Shown here piece after piece: positions 35,219-44,718 of a stretch of DNA of 45,396 bases. Position 1 is the stretch's first letter, and the number at the start of each line of letters is the position of its first letter. Source of the DNA: Cylindrospermum sp. FACHB-282 (GTDB lineage: Bacteria; Cyanobacteriota; Cyanobacteriia; Cyanobacteriales; Nostocaceae); the NCBI RefSeq assembly GCF_014697195.1, contig NZ_JACJRJ010000050.1, positions 1 through 45,396 on the forward strand, written 5' to 3'. The position numbers and the translations under genes are program-made. Below the pieces are notes generated by a model. The model saw nothing but the letters and a program-made list of their open reading frames with translations. It was not told the DNA's origin and searched no databases.

Positions 35219-36209
35219 TTTTCAACTCCAAAAATCACCCGGAAAAATAGCCAAATTCAGCAATACCGGAACCGGCATTGTATCACCTATTATTTCCTCC
35301 TCCAGACCTATCGACAGCAGATGGTCTGATAGCTGATGGCGATCGCATTTTGCCACTAAACCTTAATTGTTCTTGGTTGTAGCTGCTCACTATACTCATT
35401 TAATAGTAAAGATAATATAAAGTTTTAGATTTATTTATAAAGGTGCTAGTACTTTTACGTAAGTATTATCTTTTGTTTGTTGACCGTAATTTACGCAATA
35501 ATACGGTTTTTGCTCAAGATTAGCTTTAAAAAGTCCAGTATTATTACTGTAGTTATCCGTTTTGCATAGGAGTTAGATTCTATTTGCGGTCAAATTGAAA
35601 GGAGATATACAGAAAAATACAGAAAGAGCAGATAACGCCTTACTTAGATTAGTCAAAGCTCTCATCGCGCTCTAATGAAATTACTGAAATGCCATAGAAA
35701 GTTTGAGCTGCTTTGCATCGCTATTAACTAGTCAACCCGTAAACGAAAGTTCCCAAAACTTTAACTAAATTTACGGTTCAACCAACAAGCAACTTTTAGG
35801 ACTCAGCAGTGCATTTTGCAATAGACCCATCAGATCAAGTCTTAAAAGTTAACTCTTGAAATCACAGTGCAACAACAGTGCGACAACAGTGCGACAAATT
35901 TGAATCATTTTGTTGCCACCTGGTACTGTTTTACAACACACTTTTAGCTCATGCTAAAACCGAAAGCTGAGAACATTCGGCATCTACTCTGCATCTACGA
36001 AAAAACACATCAGTACTTTGAGTAACTACAGCAAAAATTGTGCTTCTGAGGGAGTTGAATCTTCAGGATATATGCCAAGAATTTGCCAGAAGTAGCAGAA
36101 ATCTGTAGTTGATTAGCAAGACTTAACTGGTGTTCCGTAGCTAACTAATAATGTGCAGTCAGTAGTGGGTGTTGGAGCTTCCTAGAAAAACAGTATTAGC
36201 GAAAAATAT
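35219..36209. other. intergenic region upstream of the pilin locus
   Basis: About 1 kb without a supported gene. CAACAGTGCGACAACAGTGC near 35,872-35,895 forms a short tandem repeat. The rest is A/T-rich. It ends in the remnant of a repeat-protein gene. Confidence 0.4.
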
Positions 36210-36458
36210 TTGGGGTAGTACAGTATTACCAATAGTCCCGTCAATGATATTAGCACCCTATATTTTGCGGCTTCTGATGATAGCAACGCAACAATAGGGA
36301 GTTGTTGGGCAGTGACGGCACAGCTTTAGGTACGAGCAAGGTCAGCAACATTAAATATCACAGGCAATACTAACCCTGCCAAGCTTACTGTCGTTGGTAA
36401 GAAGCTGTTCTTCACAGCTATTAACGGGACTAACGGAGCAGAGTTGTGCGTGATTTAA
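36210..36458 (+). pseudogene. decayed ELWxxDGTxxGT-repeat (hyalin-like) protein fragment
   Basis: Three short frames in succession read like the well-known ELWxxDGTxxGT repeats of secreted proteins. NDISTLYFAASDDSN is at about 36,240-36,284; shifted in frame, RELLGSDGTALGTSKVSNI is at about 36,296-36,352; shifted again, NPAKLTVVGKKLFFTAINGT and NGAELCVI run to a stop at 36,456-36,458. The frame changes and lack of a start mean it is a degraded remnant. No intact copy is in the window. Confidence 0.7.
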
Positions 36459-36648
36459 ACAGGAGGTAATTGCTTAAAAAAGATTTTCGGAAAAATCAAC
36501 CAAATTTAACTGGTTGTAGCTTCAGTTCCAATTTCATAACTTTCAGGCTAAGTCAATATCTTCTTTATTTGTCTAATGCAGATAAAGAGATTTCACCACA
36601 GTTGCAACGAATTCACACAAGCACAAAAATACGGAGAAATTTTCCCAG

Positions 36649-37299
36649 ATGAAGACTAGATTTTTAGCTATTGCTGTTGCTAGCACCGCTGCTTTGGGTA
36701 CTTTTGTTCTTTCCGCACCCGCTCATGCTGGTGGACTTGAAGCTACATCTGGTGCCATCGGTGTTACAGTAACTGTGCCTGAAGTACTCTATTTGAGAAC
36801 TGTGGACACCATTAGTGCGCCAATTTCTATTTTTGAAATCACAGGTTTTCAGAGCACTGGCTCCAGAACTGACCGAGATGGTGTAGCAGATGGCAGTAAT
36901 GGTGTTAATCTCACATCACCATTTGTTCAACAAGGCTCACAAAACTTCAACTTCAATAAGGTAATCCCAAACGTCTTTGCAGTGTGGTCTAACAACTCAA
37001 CTGCTGATGCTTCTGGAAATGGTATCAGTATCACAGTTCAACCTACCGCTAACCAAACAAATCTTTCTCTGACTAATGCCGCTGGAACTACTGTTACAAA
37101 CGCAGCAACCCTAAATGGAGTGCAAGCAAGTTTTGGTGGTCAGAACAATTTTAGTAGTGTAATTAAAGCTGTTACCCCTGGCTTAGTCACTCCTGCCTTT
37201 GGTGATATTCAGCTGAATGTGCAATTGAATCAGAGTGCTAATCAAGGAGCAGGTACATACACTGGAGCAGCTATTGATATCATTGCGGCTTCTCTTTAG
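36649..37299 (+). CDS. secreted pilin-like subunit of a chaperone-usher locus
   Basis: The 216-residue protein has a classic signal peptide (MKTRFLAIAVASTAALGTFV, cleaved after AHA at 27). The mature part is Ser/Thr/Asn-rich and beta-structured, with no cysteines, and ends NQGAGTYTGAAIDIIAASL. The closing GxYxGxxxxxxxxS strand is typical of DUF4402/spore-coat-U-like fimbrial subunits. Position ahead of chaperone and usher genes supports a role as the major structural subunit. GGAG lies 12 bases before the ATG. Two hairpins follow the stop codon, which could limit read-through into the downstream genes. Confidence 0.7.
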   Translation: MKTRFLAIAVASTAALGTFVLSAPAHAGGLEATSGAIGVTVTVPEVLYLRTVDTISAPISIFEITGFQSTGSRTDRDGVADGSNGVNLTSPFVQQGSQNFNFNKVIPNVFAVWSNNSTADASGNGISITVQPTANQTNLSLTNAAGTTVTNAATLNGVQASFGGQNNFSSVIKAVTPGLVTPAFGDIQLNVQLNQSANQGAGTYTGAAIDIIAASL

Positions 37300-37304
37300 T
37301 AAAG

Positions 37305-37377
37305 ACTAAGGCTATTTAAGTATTGGCACAAATCTGGTAAATTTTTGCCAATTAGGATTTAATAGCCTTTAGTTTTT
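37305..37377 (+). terminator. long hairpin with T-run after the pilin-like gene
   Basis: TAAGGCTATT (37,307-37,316) pairs with AATAGCCTTTA (37,361-37,371) with one bulge, and ATTGGCA (37,322-37,328) pairs with TGCCAAT (37,346-37,352) inside it. TTTTT follows at 37,373-37,377. This fits an intrinsic terminator or attenuator. Confidence 0.7.
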
Positions 37378-37490
37378 ACCTCTCCAGCATTGGGAAAAGA
37401 AATCTGCACTTCTACATCAACAACAGAGAGCAGATTCTCTTTCCCCAAACTTTTAATGTCTTTTGTTTAGCTTATTTAGCTCTGTAAACT

Positions 37491-37527
37491 CCCCCCAAGC
37501 ATTTTTCAGATGGGGGGTTATTTTTCT
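37491..37527 (+). terminator. second intrinsic terminator-like hairpin
   Basis: CCCCCCA at 37,491-37,497 pairs with TGGGGGG at 37,511-37,517 around a 13-base loop, followed by TTATTTTTCT. It is a compact GC stem with a T-rich tail, a textbook shape for a Rho-independent terminator. It lies 190 bases past the first hairpin. Confidence 0.75.
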
Positions 37528-37718
37528 AATTTACATCCTTTTTATAGTGGTTGCCATAGGCAGGAAGACCTGATTTGAGTGCTACTAAAGCCACTTCTCG
37601 AAATTTTCTATCGCCAGAGAATAAAGTTTCTTCCGGTTACCACGCTAATGAAGTGGAAGATACCAAAGATACAGGACTTTCATATCAGCAACTCAGGGAT
37701 ATATCACGGACTAACATC

Positions 37719-38249
37719 ATGATCTGCCAACGCTACTTGATCAGCAGCTTGGGTATAGGACTAGCACTTTTGGTATGGACACCGTCCCGTACTCTAGCAC
37801 AATCTTCATGTGACAATCCGGCGCCAATAGAGATTAATCAATTATCCCCATGCAACCAACTTACTAACCTTCCCTTATCAGCCTCAGAAGTTTTACCCGG
37901 TGCCAATAGCGAGTTTGTTACCAATGAAGGAGATTTATTAGCTCCTCCCCCCTTTAATACTGTCATCATCCGTGAATTGCCGACACTCTGGCAAATGCGG
38001 GTTCCTTCAGATCAAGTAGATTCTCTCCATGTAACCTATAAACTTGAAAATGATGCGTTTTGCACCGATAAATGTTCTGAATCTAAAGTAAAAGTTGTTC
38101 TAGAACCATTGCCCATCAACAAGATATCTGAAGATGAGATTAGTAAGACATCTGTAGTGCAGGGAGGCGTAAGATTAAAACTTGATTTATCTACTGCCAA
38201 GCAAGCAGGTAAATATTCTGGCGATGTGACAATAACAGTAAACCAATAA
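37719..38249 (+). CDS. secreted subunit-like protein (possible minor or tip pilin)
   Basis: From the ATG at 37,719 the protein is 176 residues with a good signal peptide (MICQRYLISSLGIGLALLVW, cleaved near TLAQ-SS). The frame opens 48 codons earlier at a TTG, but that extension is hydrophilic and would bury the signal peptide. The mature part has four cysteines (SSCDNP, SPCNQL, AFCTDKC) and ends KQAGKYSGDVTITVNQ, the terminal strand pattern of fimbrial subunits. It lies directly upstream of the chaperone gene. I infer a minor subunit or an adaptor. Confidence 0.65.
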   Translation: MICQRYLISSLGIGLALLVWTPSRTLAQSSCDNPAPIEINQLSPCNQLTNLPLSASEVLPGANSEFVTNEGDLLAPPPFNTVIIRELPTLWQMRVPSDQVDSLHVTYKLENDAFCTDKCSESKVKVVLEPLPINKISEDEISKTSVVQGGVRLKLDLSTAKQAGKYSGDVTITVNQ

Positions 38250-38284
38250 CAGGTAAATAACCCTAATTTTAAGTTATTGGTGTC

Positions 38285-39190
38285 ATGAACAAACAGTTTT
38301 TAATGTGTGATAAAGTGAAAAATTTAATCCAGATGTTTGCCAAATCTAAAAATATAGCCTTAAGTTTAATTGGGATAGTAGCACTAGGAACAACTCCAGC
38401 TACAGCCATGGACATTGGTGTCACACCCTCCCGATTTGAAATGGAAATTAATGCCAACAAAACACGCTCACAAGCTATTCGTGTTTTGAACCTTTCATCC
38501 AAATCGGTTGTTCTTAAGGTTTCTGTTAGCGATTGGGTATTAAATGAAGATAATAAATTGCAATTAGTTGCTCCCACCGAGCAATCTTTATCACAGTGGA
38601 TTATTTTTACCCCCTCTAAATTTACAATTCCAGCACGTAGCGCTCAAACTATCCGCTTTTCTATTCGTCCAAAAGTCAAGCCAAGACTAGGTGAACATCG
38701 GGCTTTACTTTATCTCGAAGAAGTTAATCCTGACAATCAACAATCCAAGGGGGTGAAAGTATCAGGACGACTAGGAGTTGCTATCTACGGCTATGTGGGA
38801 GATATTAAGCGAGTTGGCGTACTTAATTCTGTTACTGTAGACACTAAACCAAATTCTCTAAAGGCAATATTTGATATTTCTAGTCAAGGAAATGCCTATG
38901 TGCGATTAATTGGTCAATATGCCATCTGGCTTGCTGCTAAATATCCAGGAGTACAAGCTACAAAACGAGTGGCGAATTTAGGCAAGCCAGAGGCAAAACT
39001 TCCAGAAGCTGTATTAGATGCTGGATTATTACCCTCCCTACCAATACTACCTAACAATCAGCGTAAACTCCAGTTACCAATCACCAAAACTTTACCACCG
39101 GGTAACTATGTCTTGGATATCAACGGTACTTTGGGTGGTGTAGTTATTAAAAAAGGCATTCCCTTCACAGTTCCAGCAATTAAAAAATAA
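38285..39190 (+). CDS. periplasmic PapD-like pilus chaperone
   Basis: The 301-residue protein has an N-terminal export signal (hydrophobic part about 25-37, cleavage near ATA-MDI at 41). The mature part is two Ig-like domains. The first holds IGVTPSRFEMEINANKTRSQ, then IRVLNLSSKSVVLKVSVSDW, then FTIPARSAQTIRFSIRP, the usual order of strands in fimbrial chaperones. The second is the smaller C-terminal beta domain ending VVIKKGIPFTVP. Such chaperones lend a strand to pilin subunits and hand them to the usher. It begins 35 bases after the upstream subunit gene. Confidence 0.8.
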   Translation: MNKQFLMCDKVKNLIQMFAKSKNIALSLIGIVALGTTPATAMDIGVTPSRFEMEINANKTRSQAIRVLNLSSKSVVLKVSVSDWVLNEDNKLQLVAPTEQSLSQWIIFTPSKFTIPARSAQTIRFSIRPKVKPRLGEHRALLYLEEVNPDNQQSKGVKVSGRLGVAIYGYVGDIKRVGVLNSVTVDTKPNSLKAIFDISSQGNAYVRLIGQYAIWLAAKYPGVQATKRVANLGKPEAKLPEAVLDAGLLPSLPILPNNQRKLQLPITKTLPPGNYVLDINGTLGGVVIKKGIPFTVPAIKK

Positions 39191-39439
39191 TAGTCTCTAC
39201 ACTGAAGGATACTTCTAGTATCTCTAGAAATACCTATACAACAAATAGCTTTTTCTACTTCAAAAGCTTTTACTCCCAAAGTAATATCATGTCTAATAAA
39301 TTGCTCATTGGGTTTGAGCTACTAAGAAATGGTGGTTTAGTGAGCAGACATGATTATCAGCTAATTTTCGTCTTTATCCATAACCATTGAGTAGCGAAGA
39401 AGGTTCTTAAGCTGCTGATGGCAAACATAATACATCAGT

Positions 39440-42277
39440 ATGTTCTTTCAAGCTGTTATACCTCCACAAACCTTAACTGTTCTGCCTTCAGAGAGTATCT
39501 CTCAGGAAAATCCACAGGATACTAGTATCAGAAAACTAGCCAGGACAAGTTCACAGACAATAGCTATTCCTTCCCCACCAGAAACTTTACCATCTGAATT
39601 TTCTACAGATGGCTCACTGTATCTTGCTAGTCAAGCAGAAAAGAGTGAAAACAAATTTTCCCAAATAAAAGCTCCAGACCCTTTACCAGTTTCTACTACC
39701 AGTGAGCCTACAAAAAATTCAGCCCCCCCGATAGAAAAAAATGATGCTGCTGAAAATATCGTAACGGAAAGCAAAAATTTATTACTTGGGGTAATAATCA
39801 ACGAACGAGAAGTTGGTAGTTTAGATGTGGTACAAGAGGGAAACACTTTATTACTCCCGCTGTTTGATTTTGCACAAATTGGTGGATTCACTGTTGAAAC
39901 TACTGACGATAAAACGCGACTCAAGACACCTGCTGGAGAGGTTAGTCTCACGGCGATAGAACTAAGAAAAATCAACGGAATCACATATATAAGTGATACT
40001 TTACTGCGAGAAAAGTTAGCTACAAATATTGAATTAAAACTTTCAGATTTAGCTTTGATTGTGGACTTGCCTTGGCGAAGAGGTAGAGGGGAATCTAGGG
40101 GACAGACAGCTGATCTCCAGCCAGAAGTTAGACCTCCTAGCAGTGGCTTATCAAATATCAGACAAGAGTTAAACGTTTACGGTAGTTCTGGCAATACAAA
40201 CTTGAGTAGTTCTACTCTTTTAAATGGGCGTTTAGCTGGTGGTTCTTGGCGTGTACGTCTAGAGAACAATTTTGTTAACCAGCCAGATATTACTGAATAC
40301 TTTTTCTTTAAACGCTCAGGTAAATTCCTCTATCAGATAGGTCGGCAACAAATCGGGTTGCATCCCTTACTGTCAGGTATGAATTTTACTGGTGTACAGA
40401 TAGGTTCTACTAATCTGCCAACCAATAAATTTAAAACAAATTATAGTGCAAGTGAACTTTTGCCCAGACGTTCTCAAGCGGTACAAACATTTCGGGGTGT
40501 AGTTCCTCCGACAAGTTTTGTCCAGTTAAGGTTGGCTGGCATTGTTGTTGCTCAACAACAAGTAGGACTGAATGGAGAATACCAATTTCTGGATGTGAAT
40601 GTGCCTACTGGTCAAAGTAATGATATTGAACTTTTGATTTTTGACCGGAACAATTTAAGTGCACCAAGAGAAATTCGTTCTTTAAGACTGAATGCTTCTG
40701 ATTTGTTGCTCCCATCTGGCGGAAATGTTCAGCTAGCAGGTTTGGGAGTAAGTGGAAACTATATCAACGATACTTTATTTACAGATTCCACTAGTGCAAA
40801 TCCAGGCAGTCTTCTGGGATTTTATCAGATACGCCAAGGTCTGTTCCAGAATTTAACATTTGAAGGGGCCGTGCAAATGCTACCTGATACAACCCAAGCA
40901 CAAGCTGGGTTTGTTTGGCGTTTAGCAAATCCGGCAATTTTAGCGACAAGTGTGGGTACTTCTCGTGGTGGGTTTGGTTATACAGCAGATTTAGATATCC
41001 AGTTAGATCGCTTGCAAATTACTGGTAATTCTGAATTATATCCAGCAAGGTATTTATATAGTACTCAATCTCGCGAGCGTTTTAACCATAGTCTGGAAGC
41101 TAAATATAAGGTTGGTGAAAATTTTAGTTTAGGATTGATTGCTCGCAGTCGTCAAGATGATAATAAGTCAGGTAATTACATTTTACCGACTTTCTCTTTG
41201 AGTCCTTTTTCTGGTTTGTCTTTAAGCGGTAGACCGGATTTTGAAGGGATTTATTTTTTCACGGCTTTTTATCAAGCATCATTAAATACTAGACTGTCTT
41301 TCAACAGTTTCGGTGATACATACACAACAAATTTGAGCCATAATCTCAGCAGAGAGTATTTAGTATCTTTGGGGACTGAATCCGGCGGTGATTTAGCTAC
41401 TCGTTACACTGCGACACTCAATCGTAATGCCCCTAATCTCTCTGGTTTGAGTTGGCGGCTAGGACTAGGATATAGGGATGGAGAAGTGGGTGCAGTTGTG
41501 GGAGCTAGTATGCGGGTGCTGCCTGGACTATTTGCTAGAGTTGAGTATCAAGGTATTCCCTCCAGAAATAGAACTATTTACAGCGGCTTTGGTGACGATC
41601 GCCTGTCTGTGTCGCTGGTATCAGATTTATCTTTTGCTGGTGGCAGGATATCTCCTTCTGAATATACTTCTATTGGCAAAGATAAGGGTGCAATATCTGG
41701 AAGAGTTGTGGTTGAAAGAGCAAATCAAAGCTTTGATTTAAGTGAATCTACTATTCGAGTTTTTAATAAGCAAGGTCAGCCTGTTGGCGAAGCTAGAACC
41801 GATGCTCAAGGCAACTTCTTTGTTGGCAATTTGCTAGAAGATATTTATCTAGTGGAATTTGATCCAGAGCGGCTACCGGTGGAACTTTCCCTGAAGAAAA
41901 CTACTATAGTCGCTGAGGTGGCTAGCTCTGCTATCACTAAGTTAGATTTTCCCGTCAGAGTAGAATATGGTGTAGCCGGACGAGTTACAGATGCCGCAGG
42001 TCAACCAATTGCAGAAATGGAAGTAGAACTGATCAATGCTGAGGGTAAACGAGTCTCTACATCTGTGACTGACCAATTTGGTCTTTATCGTCTGGATGCA
42101 GTTCCCGTGGGCAAGTACATATTGCAGATTCCTCCCCAAGATGGTGTGACTAGCAGCGATAATTTGCCCAAACGAGACGTAAGTATTGATCAGGATTTCG
42201 TCTATGAACAAAATCTGCAATTACCTATTGCCCCAGCAGTTAAGGAAACTAAAGAACCGGCTCTGGATCTCAAATAG
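39440..42277 (+). CDS. usher-like outer-membrane protein with C-terminal Ig-like/CnaB-type domains
   Basis: The 945-residue protein has an N-terminal variable region, then about 113-215 a usher N-domain-like block (LLLGVIINEREVGSLDVVQE; the ALIVDLPW end). A long region of beta-hairpins (about 230-740) resembles an outer-membrane barrel, including the loop VPTGQSNDIELLIFDRNN typical of ushers. Two carboxypeptidase-regulatory/CnaB-type repeats close the protein (about 748-930: GAISGRVVVERAN; VAGRVTDAAGQPIAEMEVEL). Together with the upstream chaperone this suggests an archaic chaperone-usher system. The ATG start gives no clear signal peptide. An in-frame stop 12 bases upstream rules out a simple extension. 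Confidence 0.75.
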   Translation: MFFQAVIPPQTLTVLPSESISQENPQDTSIRKLARTSSQTIAIPSPPETLPSEFSTDGSLYLASQAEKSENKFSQIKAPDPLPVSTTSEPTKNSAPPIEKNDAAENIVTESKNLLLGVIINEREVGSLDVVQEGNTLLLPLFDFAQIGGFTVETTDDKTRLKTPAGEVSLTAIELRKINGITYISDTLLREKLATNIELKLSDLALIVDLPWRRGRGESRGQTADLQPEVRPPSSGLSNIRQELNVYGSSGNTNLSSSTLLNGRLAGGSWRVRLENNFVNQPDITEYFFFKRSGKFLYQIGRQQIGLHPLLSGMNFTGVQIGSTNLPTNKFKTNYSASELLPRRSQAVQTFRGVVPPTSFVQLRLAGIVVAQQQVGLNGEYQFLDVNVPTGQSNDIELLIFDRNNLSAPREIRSLRLNASDLLLPSGGNVQLAGLGVSGNYINDTLFTDSTSANPGSLLGFYQIRQGLFQNLTFEGAVQMLPDTTQAQAGFVWRLANPAILATSVGTSRGGFGYTADLDIQLDRLQITGNSELYPARYLYSTQSRERFNHSLEAKYKVGENFSLGLIARSRQDDNKSGNYILPTFSLSPFSGLSLSGRPDFEGIYFFTAFYQASLNTRLSFNSFGDTYTTNLSHNLSREYLVSLGTESGGDLATRYTATLNRNAPNLSGLSWRLGLGYRDGEVGAVVGASMRVLPGLFARVEYQGIPSRNRTIYSGFGDDRLSVSLVSDLSFAGGRISPSEYTSIGKDKGAISGRVVVERANQSFDLSESTIRVFNKQGQPVGEARTDAQGNFFVGNLLEDIYLVEFDPERLPVELSLKKTTIVAEVASSAITKLDFPVRVEYGVAGRVTDAAGQPIAEMEVELINAEGKRVSTSVTDQFGLYRLDAVPVGKYILQIPPQDGVTSSDNLPKRDVSIDQDFVYEQNLQLPIAPAVKETKEPALDLK

Positions 42278-42355
42278 AAGCGATCGCACTATTTAACTTA
42301 AGATATTTAATATCCTGCTGTTGAATGGGCTATATTTGCTTGCCCTTAAGTGATC

Positions 42356-44566
42356 ATGCCGAAATCCAAGAAGAGCAACCCTTCCATCAATTTGAATGAT
42401 CCACAATACTATCTCAACCGTGAATTAAGTTGGTTAGAGTTTAATAGTAGGGTGCTGCACGAAGCCTGCGACCCGCGAACGCCCCTCCTTGAACGTCTCA
42501 AGTTTTTGGCAATTTTTAGCTCCAACTTAGATGAGTTCTTCATGGTGCGGGTTGCAGGCTTAAAACAACAGGTAGAAGCAAAAGTTAGCCTATTAACTCC
42601 CGATGGTCGCACACCGCAACAACAGCTAGATGATATTCGGTCTACCCTCAATCCCCAAATAACGAAACAGCATCAACATTTTGAGCAAGTACTTAGGCCC
42701 CTGCTAGCAAATCACGGCATCCATATTCTGGATTACATAGATTTGAATCAGAAACAGCGGACTTATCTGGATAACTACTTTGAAGAACAAGTTTTTCCAG
42801 TATTGACTCCCCTTGCTGTTGACCCCAGCCATCCTTTTCCCTACATTTCTAGTCTCAGCCTCAATCTGGCAGTTGTGGTAAAAAACCCAGACACTGAGGA
42901 AGAATTTTTTGCTAGAGTCAAAGTCCCCAAAGTCTTACCGCGATTTTTGCCCTTACCCTCAGAGTTGGGAATTCAGCACAACGGACAACTTGCCCACTGG
43001 ACAGGGGTACCTTTAGAACAGGCGATCGCCCATAATTTGGAATCCCTATTTCCCGGAATGAATATTCAGGAATATCACCCGTTCCGGATTACCCGTGATG
43101 CCGATTTGGAACTAGAAGAAGATGAAGCAGATGACCTGTTATTGGCAATTGAACAGGAACTCCACAAACGGCGCATGGGTGGGACACCGGTACGGATAGA
43201 AATTCAATCCCAGACTCCGGAAGCAGTGCGTTGTCGGTTATTACAAGATTTGGACTTAACCGAAAGCGATATTTACGAAGTAGATGGTCTTTTGGGACTG
43301 CGGGATTTAATGTACTTTATGGCATTGCCATTACCGGATCTCAAAGAACCGCCACGACAGTCTGTAGTCCCTCTACGCCTCCAACGTCTCAGAGAACCAA
43401 GTGTTAATTCAGATGGGCTAGACCTTGAGGAAGGAAAAGACTTTTTTTCCGTGATTCGCGAAAAGGATTTGCTAGTACACCATCCTTATCAATCATTTTC
43501 GGCTACAGTGGTACGCTTTATTACTCATGCTGCCCATGACCCGAATGTGCTGGCAATCAAGATGACCCTTTACCGGACTTCTGGCGACTCGCCGATAGTT
43601 AATGCCTTAATTGCTGCTGCTGAAAATGGCAAGCAAGTGTCAGTGCTGGTGGAATTAAAGGCGCGGTTTGATGAAGAGAATAATATTTACTGGGCAAGGC
43701 GTCTGGAAAGAGTCGGCGTTCATGTTGTCTATGGTTTGGTGGGACTGAAAACCCATAGCAAAATTGTGATGGTAGTGCGGCGAGAAAAAGACCGGATGCG
43801 TCGCTATGTGCATATTGGGACTGGAAACTATAACCCGAAAACGGCACGACTTTACACAGATTTGGGACTGTTTAGTTGTCGTGAAGAATTGGGTGCCGAT
43901 TTGACGGATTTGTTTAATTTCTTGACCGGTTATTCTCGGCAAAAGTCTTACCGAGAGGTGTTGGTTGCACCCGTGAATATGCGCGATCGCTTTCTGGCAC
44001 TAATTCACCGCGAAATCAAAAATGTAGAAAATGGTTTCTCTGGGCGGATTGTTGGCAAAATGAATGCCTTAGTCGATCCGCAAATTATCGCCACTTTATA
44101 CGAAGCTTCCCGCGCCGGCGTGCAAATAGACCTGATTGTCCGGGGTGTTTGCTGTTTGCGTCCAGGACTCAAAAACATCAGTGAAAATATTCGCATCATC
44201 AGCATTATCGGTCGCTTTTTAGAACACTCCCGCATTTTTTACTTCTATAACAATGGCCAAGAGGAAATTTATATTGGTAGTGCTGACTGGATGCGGCGCA
44301 ATCTAGATCGGCGGGTGGAAGTAATTACCCCAATCAGAGACCAAGATATTGCTAAAGATTTGCAAGAAATTCTCGGAATTATGTTGGCAGATAACCGACA
44401 AGCTTGGGACTTACAACCTGATGGCAGTTATATCCAACGGCGTCCCTGTGATGATTGTCCAGAAGCTAATTCACAAAAAACTCTCATGTCTATGGTCTTA
44501 CGCTCCATTGGCATAGCCTCAAATCTGATTGACGCAAAAAAGAGTTCTTCCTATATTGAAAACTAG
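42356..44566 (+). CDS. ppk1: polyphosphate kinase 1
   Basis: PPK1 makes inorganic polyphosphate from ATP, reversibly. The protein is 736 residues from ATG 42,356 (a GTG two codons upstream is the alternative start). The N-terminal block YYLNRELSWLEFNSRVLHEA, the adjacent FSSNLDEFFMVRVAGL and the conserved HPFPYIS are present. H467 in GLKTHSKIV is the autophosphorylated histidine by comparison with the E. coli enzyme. YVHIGTGNYNPKTARLYTD follows at 484-502. H624 in EHSRIFYFY matches the second active-site histidine. SADWMRRNLDRRVEV is the usual C-terminal motif. Length and motifs are normal. Confidence 0.97.
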   Translation: MPKSKKSNPSINLNDPQYYLNRELSWLEFNSRVLHEACDPRTPLLERLKFLAIFSSNLDEFFMVRVAGLKQQVEAKVSLLTPDGRTPQQQLDDIRSTLNPQITKQHQHFEQVLRPLLANHGIHILDYIDLNQKQRTYLDNYFEEQVFPVLTPLAVDPSHPFPYISSLSLNLAVVVKNPDTEEEFFARVKVPKVLPRFLPLPSELGIQHNGQLAHWTGVPLEQAIAHNLESLFPGMNIQEYHPFRITRDADLELEEDEADDLLLAIEQELHKRRMGGTPVRIEIQSQTPEAVRCRLLQDLDLTESDIYEVDGLLGLRDLMYFMALPLPDLKEPPRQSVVPLRLQRLREPSVNSDGLDLEEGKDFFSVIREKDLLVHHPYQSFSATVVRFITHAAHDPNVLAIKMTLYRTSGDSPIVNALIAAAENGKQVSVLVELKARFDEENNIYWARRLERVGVHVVYGLVGLKTHSKIVMVVRREKDRMRRYVHIGTGNYNPKTARLYTDLGLFSCREELGADLTDLFNFLTGYSRQKSYREVLVAPVNMRDRFLALIHREIKNVENGFSGRIVGKMNALVDPQIIATLYEASRAGVQIDLIVRGVCCLRPGLKNISENIRIISIIGRFLEHSRIFYFYNNGQEEIYIGSADWMRRNLDRRVEVITPIRDQDIAKDLQEILGIMLADNRQAWDLQPDGSYIQRRPCDDCPEANSQKTLMSMVLRSIGIASNLIDAKKSSSYIEN

Positions 44567-44718
44567 CGCAACTGATTTTTTTTTAATTTTAATTTATTGC
44601 TAAATTTTCCAGTTTTTATCTGTCTATATGAATTATTCAACCATCGGATAGAGTAATTACTGGCACTTGTTCCCATAAACTATAGAGATTACTGCATGTA
44701 GTTCTTTCTTTTTTTGGA

